IMG/VR virus record: IMGVR_UViG_3300048571_000220
Coordinates: 1 to 25,954 of that record
Direction: 5' to 3' (one strand)
DNA: 25,954 nt
From: a virus
Part shown: in pieces, positions 21,863 through 25,954 of the stretch
How the letters are laid out: the number at the start of each line of letters is the position of its first letter
How positions within the stretch are numbered: the first letter of the stretch is position 1
Position numbers and translations under genes: made by a program
The notes under the pieces: model-generated
Told to the model about the DNA's origin: nothing
Database searches by the model: none
The model's input: only the letters and a program-made list of their open reading frames with translations

Positions 21863-22218
21863 AATTCCCCAATTTCATCACGGATGCGCTCAACAACTTG
21901 CACAAGCGCATCTTCAGCCACAAATTCAAGACCTTCAACTTTTTCAAATCCAGCAGAATCTATATTTTTTGCCATCTCTTGCAAAAATAAATTGTTACAT
22001 ATTGTTTCTTTTGTCTGCATTTGCCATTTTTTATCCAGAATTTCAAAAGGTTCAATTTGCCTATTTAAAAATGAAACTAAATCTTTTTCTTCTAAATTTA
22101 AAATTATATTTGAATAGTGTTGCATCACTTTTATTTCATCTTTGCGAAATTTAATTTCTAAATTTACTGCCTTTTTCAGTTCTTCGATTCTTTTGGCTTT
22201 TTTATTTGTATTGTTCAT
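21859..22218 (-). CDS. Hypothetical helical protein
   Basis: This 119-residue, almost entirely helical protein has a charged N-terminal third (KKAKRIEELKKAVNLEIKF) and a C-terminal part with repeated hydrophobic heptads; a coiled coil is likely. There is no catalytic motif. AGGAG sits before ATG 22218. It is the first of the four overlapping leftward genes and is transcribed through from the promoter at 22709-22737 unless the hairpin at 22286-22304 stops it. Confidence 0.6.
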   Translation of the reverse strand: MNNTNKKAKRIEELKKAVNLEIKFRKDEIKVMQHYSNIILNLEEKDLVSFLNRQIEPFEILDKKWQMQTKETICNNLFLQEMAKNIDSAGFEKVEGLEFVAEDALVQVVERIRDEIGEL

Positions 22219-22320
22219 ATTATTCTCCTGTGCGCCATTTTAGACACTTTTTTATTTTGCTACATGTATTGCCCTTTTTTAAATAAGGAGGCCGCTTGCC
22301 CCCTGAATGATTAAATTCTA
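22219..22320 (-). promoter_or_regulatory. Intergenic region with GC-rich hairpin and operator-like half site
   Basis: On the minus strand, AGGGGGC-AAGCG-GCCTCCT (plus 22286-22304) forms a seven-pair stem with one G-T pair, unusual in this AT-rich genome, then UUAUUU, so it may be a partial terminator. Further on, CTACATGTATT (22260-22270 on plus) resembles the CTACATATATA word of the leftward promoters, but no -10/-35 pair is seen. Confidence 0.4.
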
Positions 22321-22656
22321 TTAGTATAGATTGGCTAAAGCATAAATTATTATTTCGCTGTCGTTTTTGAATGATCGTGGTTCGAAATTTCCATTAATAT
22401 AGTCATATCCTTCATTTTTGAAATCTTCTAAATCTTCGATATCAATACCATCATTTTCATCAGATTCAATTATCACAGAGTCGATAGTGTATAACGTTGA
22501 ATCTGTATGTACGCATCTGTTCGCTATTGCTATTGCATTTTCTTTGAATTCTCCATCATCAATTAATTGTAAACATTCTTTTAAATATTGTCTTTTAAAT
22601 TCTTTATTCATTTCACCTAATTTATATGCATTTATTCCATTTATTGTATTATTCAT
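22321..22656 (-). CDS. Hypothetical early protein under the repeated promoter
   Basis: This 111-residue acidic protein has a helical first half (EFKRQYLKECLQLIDDGEF) and a second half with an acidic loop (ESDENDGIDIEDLEDF) and Asn/Phe-rich end. No family is recognised. AGGAG precedes ATG 22656. It is the first gene after the promoter at 22709-22737, whose sequence is the cassette repeated at the left window edge, so a gene under the same control is expected there. Confidence 0.6.
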   Translation of the reverse strand: MNNTINGINAYKLGEMNKEFKRQYLKECLQLIDDGEFKENAIAIANRCVHTDSTLYTIDSVIIESDENDGIDIEDLEDFKNEGYDYINGNFEPRSFKNDSEIIIYALANLY

Positions 22657-22698
22657 TTTTTCTCCTAGTATATTTTTTTTAGTTTTTCTTTTTATTTG

Positions 22699-22737
22699 CT
22701 ACATATATAGTATAACATATATTTTTAATAATGTCAA
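22699..22737 (-). promoter_or_regulatory. Strong leftward early promoter with operator-like word
   Basis: The minus strand reads TTGACA (plus 22732-22737), a 17-base spacer and TATACT (plus 22709-22714), followed by ATATATGTAG. The word CTACATATATA (22699-22709) is shared exactly with 174-184 and 308-318 at the same place relative to their -10 boxes, suggesting one regulator for all three. Confidence 0.85.
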
Positions 22738-22782
22738 CCTTTTTTTAAAAAAAGATGCCTTTTATTTGAATATATTAAAAAA
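22711..22782 (-). repeat. 72-base direct repeat carrying a leftward promoter (copy 2)
   Basis: Identical to bases 1-72. It spans from inside the -10 box to the U-tract of the terminator ahead of it. The flanking terminator stems differ between the copies (72-90 versus 22778-22805), so the match ends exactly where the stems begin. Confidence 0.9.
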
Positions 22783-22805
22783 ACCTCTATTTTAAATGGT
22801 TTTTT
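22778..22805 (-). terminator. Terminator of the leftward recombination operon
   Basis: On the minus strand, AAAAAACC and GGTTTTTT form an eight-pair stem around a 12-base loop. It starts within the last codons of the zinc-ribbon gene (stop at 22792-22794) and is followed by the promoter of the next unit. Confidence 0.6.
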
Positions 22806-23088
22806 GTTTTAATTTAATGTATTTTTTTGGAGTTTTTTTAAAAGTTTCGGAATTTTTGGTTAAATTCTTGGCTCCGACAATTACTGAACGGACAAACGCG
22901 TAACTCAAATCATATTTTCTGCAAAATGCTTTTAAATATTTGAAGTCTGATTTTATTAATTTTTCATCGAAAATGTAGTGGTCTACTCTCTTTTTTATTC
23001 CACAAATAGGGCAGTGAATAAATTTGATATCTATTTGTTCGCCGCATCTTCTGCAAATATAATAATTTTCATTTGTATTATTTTTCAA
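22792..23088 (-). CDS. Zinc-ribbon protein, possibly DNA-binding
   Basis: This 98-residue protein has Cys12-x2-Cys15 and Cys26-x2-Cys29, a four-Cys zinc ribbon, followed by a basic region (LKAFCRKYDLSYAFVRSVI resembles a helix-turn-helix, about 52-70) and a Lys-rich tail. It could bind nucleic acid and act as a regulator or a recombination helper. The start is TTG 23088, 11 bases inside the resolvase gene, with AAGGAGGG upstream. It is the last gene before the terminator. Confidence 0.7.
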   Translation of the reverse strand: MKNNTNENYYICRRCGEQIDIKFIHCPICGIKKRVDHYIFDEKLIKSDFKYLKAFCRKYDLSYAFVRSVIVGAKNLTKNSETFKKTPKKYIKLKQKTI

Positions 23089-23584
23089 TTTTTAACCCTC
23101 CTTTCTCGTGAAAATATGTGTACAGCATGAACGCATCTGATTCGTCATCGTTACCACAACTCATTTCGCGGTTTTTTGCAAAATTTAAACTTAGATTTTT
23201 TGATTTTGCCCTGTCACTACCGCCATAACCGGTCATCTGCTTCCTTATTTGAGATTCAAAAAATGTAACAACGCCGCAACTCGTTTGATTTGCTATTAAT
23301 TTAACAATTCCTACGAGTTCGAAAAGTGCTTTCAGAGTATTGTGATTGACGCTAAACATGTCGTTTATTATTATTGTATCGATTTCATTTTTTAAAATAA
23401 TTCCTTTTATTTCGCAATAAAATGAAAAATGGTCTTTACTTTGTTTTTTTAATATTTTTCCTGAAACACCTGTTACATTTTTTAGTGGTGAAAAACTTTC
23501 GGAAATTATTTTTTTTTCTACCGCGTCAAAAAAGCAAAGCCCTGTACTTTCCCAACTCGGGTCAATCGCTAGTATTTTTTTCAA
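23078..23584 (-). CDS. RuvC-like Holliday junction resolvase
   Basis: This 168-residue protein of RNase H fold cuts branched DNA made during recombination and packaging. ILAIDPSWESTG (4-15) carries the first catalytic Asp (8). SQIRKQMTGYGGSDRAKS (111-128) and GNDDESDAFML (144-154) match the RuvC pattern of a Gly/Lys loop and the last Asp pair. The Glu normally found at the fourth strand is replaced: IIINDMF (71-77) has Asn-Asp. The start is TTG 23584 after AAGGAGAAG. The gene lies in the RecT/nuclease/SSB operon. Confidence 0.8.
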   Translation of the reverse strand: MKKILAIDPSWESTGLCFFDAVEKKIISESFSPLKNVTGVSGKILKKQSKDHFSFYCEIKGIILKNEIDTIIINDMFSVNHNTLKALFELVGIVKLIANQTSCGVVTFFESQIRKQMTGYGGSDRAKSKNLSLNFAKNREMSCGNDDESDAFMLYTYFHEKGGLKIEK

Positions 23585-23605
23585 AACTTCTCCTTAATTT
23601 ACTTT

Positions 23606-24127
23606 TTAAAATGGCAAATCATTTTCAATTGCTGAATTTAAGTCAGCACTATTTGAATTTGTAAAATTATTATTATTAAATTCTTCATTTTTATTATTTT
23701 CAATTTTAATCAAATTTATTTCTTTTAGATTTTCACTTTTTTGAGGAATGAATTTGACTTCTTTTCGCATTGTTTTTTTTTCGATTTGCTCCGTTTGGTC
23801 GAAAAAAGTATTCTCTTTTTCAAAAATTTCAATTTGAAAAGTGTGTTTTTTATCATTTAAAAACTGTACCATTTTTTCAACAGACATGTTTGCATCTGTA
23901 ATGTTATGCCCCGCTGATTTCCAGCAATTTTGCCAATTGAATAGCGCTTTTTCTGTTGCAACAAGTCTAGCAATTGGAGACTTCCCCCCACCATTCGCGG
24001 GCGTAAATTTCAATTCTATCATTTTATTTCCTGAAGCTGATGTACGTACATCAATACTGTCCACTTTCGCTAAATATTTACCTGTTTCTAAAGATACTGC
24101 TATTTCATTTGGATTGAATTTAAACAT
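23606..24127 (-). CDS. Single-stranded DNA-binding protein-like
   Basis: This 173-residue protein has a strand-rich N-terminal domain (about 1-115), a low-complexity Asn-rich stretch (about 145-165) and a final IENDLPF, the classical acidic C-terminal tip of SSB that recruits partner enzymes. The N-terminal domain does not look like a plain OB fold from E. coli SSB; it may be of the DUF669-like phage family. With RecT and the nuclease it forms a recombination and replication set. ATG 24127 follows AAAGGAG. Confidence 0.75.
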   Translation of the reverse strand: MFKFNPNEIAVSLETGKYLAKVDSIDVRTSASGNKMIELKFTPANGGGKSPIARLVATEKALFNWQNCWKSAGHNITDANMSVEKMVQFLNDKKHTFQIEIFEKENTFFDQTEQIEKKTMRKEVKFIPQKSENLKEINLIKIENNKNEEFNNNNFTNSNSADLNSAIENDLPF

Positions 24128-24144
24128 ATTTCTCCTTTTTATTT

Positions 24145-24795
24145 TTATTTATTTTTGTTGTTATTTGAAATTAAATGTGTGTATACTATATCTATTAACG
24201 ATTCGATATAGTCAATTCTGTATATTTTGCATTCGTAAACTTTTAACAAATCTTCTGCTTTTCTTTCTTTCCCTGCCGGTGTCAATTTTTCTTTTTTTGT
24301 CAAATGCACTATTTTTAATTTGTCGATTTTTTTACAGTGCTTTTTGAAAATCATATATCTGTAAATATTCAGCTGCAGTTCATATTTTTCTAATTCTTTT
24401 TTTCCCAAAACTGAATTTGTCTTCCAGTCAATTATTTGAGAATCATCGCGATAATCAACGTACCCCCTTATTTTTTCCAATTCCAAAAATTCCTCGAGAG
24501 TTCGATTTTCTTCCAATTCTAAAATTTCATTAAAAGACGAAAAATTAGAAAATTGAGTCATTAATATTTTTTTATCATTTTCAGAAATTTGATTATTTAT
24601 ATCTATTGTTTCTGCTAATTCGCCAAATGTAAAACTTTTTTTCAAAAGTGAGTGCTCGATTGCTGAATGTAATATATTGCCGCGGATTCCTGCGCGCTCC
24701 AAAATATCGTGAGGAATTGTATTATCCATCGGAAAATAATAATTCAATATTGTCGATGGACTGATTCTTGTTTCGTCTTTTTTGTATTTGCTCAC
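24145..24795 (-). CDS. PD-(D/E)XK nuclease, RecT partner exonuclease
   Basis: This 216-residue nuclease of the RecB/Cas4-like PD-(D/E)XK group (PF12705 type) has RGNILHSAIE (38-47, with conserved His 43), GYVD (111-114, metal Asp 114), IIDWKT (121-126, Asp 123 and Lys 125) and QLNIY (141-145, the Q-x3-Y motif), all in the expected order. Next to RecT, it most likely resects double-strand ends to give single strands for annealing. The four Cys of Cas4 are absent. The start is GTG 24795, 11 bases after the RecT stop, with AAGGGG upstream. Confidence 0.88.
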   Translation of the reverse strand: MSKYKKDETRISPSTILNYYFPMDNTIPHDILERAGIRGNILHSAIEHSLLKKSFTFGELAETIDINNQISENDKKILMTQFSNFSSFNEILELEENRTLEEFLELEKIRGYVDYRDDSQIIDWKTNSVLGKKELEKYELQLNIYRYMIFKKHCKKIDKLKIVHLTKKEKLTPAGKERKAEDLLKVYECKIYRIDYIESLIDIVYTHLISNNNKNK

Positions 24796-24806
24796 TTTGC
24801 CCCTTT

Positions 24807-25841
24807 TTAAAAATCCAGTTCTTTTTCTGCTAAAATCGAGTAAGCCTCTTTTAAAGCATTTTCAAAATCTGTTTCCGTGAATTCACTCGATTTTTTCCCC
24901 CGAGAAATCCTTAATTTTTCTTCAGCAGTAAATTCTGCACTTTTGATTATGTTCGATAATTGTTTTTTTATTTTTTTTTCATTTTTTGAAACTGTTACTT
25001 CTGCTGTCACTTCTTCAGCTTCTAATACTACTTTCGGCATTTCTCTTTTTTCAGTCGCTTGGTTTGTTTCATATGTAATCACATCATCTTTCTTGATGAA
25101 AGGCGAAGAAAGATTATTTATTGTGTTCAGTGCTTCTGTTTGTAAATCGTTCTTAATTTTGAGCGGATACCATTTCAAACTTTTTTTTATCAAAGTCTTG
25201 TGCCACATTCGCTCAGGCCAAGCGTTCCATGGAGAAAGAGCAGACGAAGAACCAGGTGATATTTTTTTAACGTCAATTATTTCTTTCATGGATATGAATT
25301 GAAAATCCTCTTCGCCGTTTTCAAGCGTAAAAATAGCATAGCAACCTCTCGCTTTACCTCTACTTTTTTCATCGCCAAAAGGGTCGTACGAGTGAGCTAC
25401 CACTTTGTTTTTATCAAATTCAAAAATATCATTTTCAAAAACTGTATAACATTGAATGTTTTTTAATGTTTTTATCGAGTACTGTAAAAGTAATTTAATC
25501 TCTGCTTTGTAATCGATATGAGGCGTGAGTATCCCGCCGAACGGCAGTACGTTTGTTTCTGTTCCTGGTTGCAAATTTAAAGAAATGAAATTTAATGTGA
25601 TTAGCGCGAAATCTTCCGGATTATTTGCAATCGCTTCCAAAGTCGACGAGTTTCCTTTTTTTCTTTCTTTTTCGATTTGTTTTAAGAAGTGATTTTCATA
25701 TTTTGCAACAAGTAGATTTGTTTGTAAATCTTTAGGTAAATCATTCGCTATTTGGTTCACCCTGGTTTGTAAAGTTTTTTTATAATTATCAAATGCCTGC
25801 AACTCATTTTTATTTAATTTGATTTCATTTTTATTATTCAT
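24807..25841 (-). CDS. recT: RecT-family single-strand annealing protein
   Basis: This 344-residue annealase pairs complementary single strands in phage recombination. The family pattern is clear: LITLNFISLNLQPGTETNVLPFGG in part, then HIDYKAEIKLLLQY (conserved tract after the YK-x-ik motif), YDPFGDEKSRGKARGCYAIF around the centre, and SPWNAWPERMWHKTLIKKSLKWYPL before the variable tail. The C-terminus is charged and rich in Glu/Lys. ATG 25841 is chosen because AAGGAGGAAGT precedes it and it overlaps the upstream stop as ATGA; an in-frame start at 25865 has no ribosome site. Confidence 0.9.
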   Translation of the reverse strand: MNNKNEIKLNKNELQAFDNYKKTLQTRVNQIANDLPKDLQTNLLVAKYENHFLKQIEKERKKGNSSTLEAIANNPEDFALITLNFISLNLQPGTETNVLPFGGILTPHIDYKAEIKLLLQYSIKTLKNIQCYTVFENDIFEFDKNKVVAHSYDPFGDEKSRGKARGCYAIFTLENGEEDFQFISMKEIIDVKKISPGSSSALSPWNAWPERMWHKTLIKKSLKWYPLKIKNDLQTEALNTINNLSSPFIKKDDVITYETNQATEKREMPKVVLEAEEVTAEVTVSKNEKKIKKQLSNIIKSAEFTAEEKLRISRGKKSSEFTETDFENALKEAYSILAEKELDF

Positions 25842-25954
25842 ACTTCCTCCTTCTTGTACTTCCACCCGTCTTCATTTTCAAAAATCATAACTTCTTCAGA
25901 TTCTACTGCTTCGATGAAACACCAAGCCAACTTTAACAATCCGACTCTGCTTGT
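25838..25954 (-). CDS. 3' end of an unknown gene upstream of recT (partial)
   Basis: The last 38 codons of a leftward frame run from the window edge to TGA 25838-25840, which overlaps the recT start (ATGA). The peptide ends in WKYKKEEV and has acidic and aromatic residues. The tight overlap shows it belongs to the same operon. The rest lies outside the window, and no function can be given. Confidence 0.6.
   Translation of the reverse strand, partial: TSRVGLLKLAWCFIEAVESEEVMIFENEDGWKYKKEEV

Noticed and set aside
21738-22154. 138-codon plus-strand frame across the leftward early genes
   Set aside because: It is antisense to two overlapping leftward genes with good starts and ATGA coupling; it has no ribosome site or promoter.
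22370-22395. GGTTCGAA-like T-arm suggesting a tRNA
   Set aside because: No acceptor or anticodon stems pair around it, and it lies within a coding region on the minus strand.
23841-24347. 168-codon plus-strand frame opposite the SSB-like and nuclease genes
   Set aside because: The hydrophobic composition is the reverse reading of Lys/Glu/Asn-rich codons; the opposite strand has clear motifs (ENDLPF tail, PD-(D/E)XK).
1-25954. Window as a complete circular genome
   Set aside because: The last bases are inside a leftward gene with no sensible continuation at base 1; joining the ends gives no start codon with a ribosome site and spoils the -10 box of the promoter at base 1.

Overview
This window is a 26 kb piece of a tailed double-stranded DNA phage or prophage (Caudoviricetes, siphovirus type). 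It is strongly AT-rich and uses the standard bacterial code: TGA is a real stop, for example at 7801, 8454 and 12648. Shine-Dalgarno sites are strong (AAAGGAG type) and ATG, GTG and TTG starts are all used. The endolysin joins an Amidase_2 domain to a C-terminal SH3-type wall-binding domain, which points to a low-GC Gram-positive (Bacillota) host. The host genus cannot be read from the sequence. I see no integrase, repressor, tRNA, rRNA, insertion sequence or CRISPR array, so the lifestyle is undecided.

Layout. Positions 1-420 hold no gene but are dense in control signals: a 72-base exact copy of a leftward promoter cassette found again at 22711-22782, a probable small leftward RNA, and two further leftward promoters. 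A consensus rightward promoter (384-412) leads through a leader that looks like a complete leader-peptide attenuator (464-559) into the replication genes: an initiator with five 11-base iterons inside it (598-1323) and a DnaB-type helicase (1356-2594). Three genes with their own promoters follow (2699-3956), one a DUF898/YjgN-like membrane protein, and they look like accessory 'morons'.

The late region (4035-20872, rightward) has the usual order: small and large terminase, portal, two minor head proteins, scaffold, capsid, head-tail connectors, tail tube, tail-assembly chaperone with a frameshifted extension, tape measure, distal tail protein, tail hub, receptor-binding candidate, endolysin and two membrane proteins of the lysis region. 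A bidirectional terminator at 20861-20881 separates it from the convergent leftward early genes.

The leftward block, read from 25954 downwards, is an unknown 3' gene fragment, RecT annealase, PD-(D/E)XK nuclease, an SSB-like protein, a RuvC-like resolvase and a zinc-ribbon protein. After a terminator and a new promoter come five small unrecognised genes. The first group is a recombination and replication module; the second is probably accessory.

The main points for follow-up are the 1:2/2:3/3:4 attenuator ahead of the replication genes, the small RNA with an anti-Shine-Dalgarno loop, the duplicated promoter cassette with a shared operator-like word, and three places where the reading frame is interrupted (small terminase, portal, tail chaperone). 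The first two interruptions lie in head genes and may be recoding, decay of a prophage or sequence error; the third is an expected programmed frameshift.
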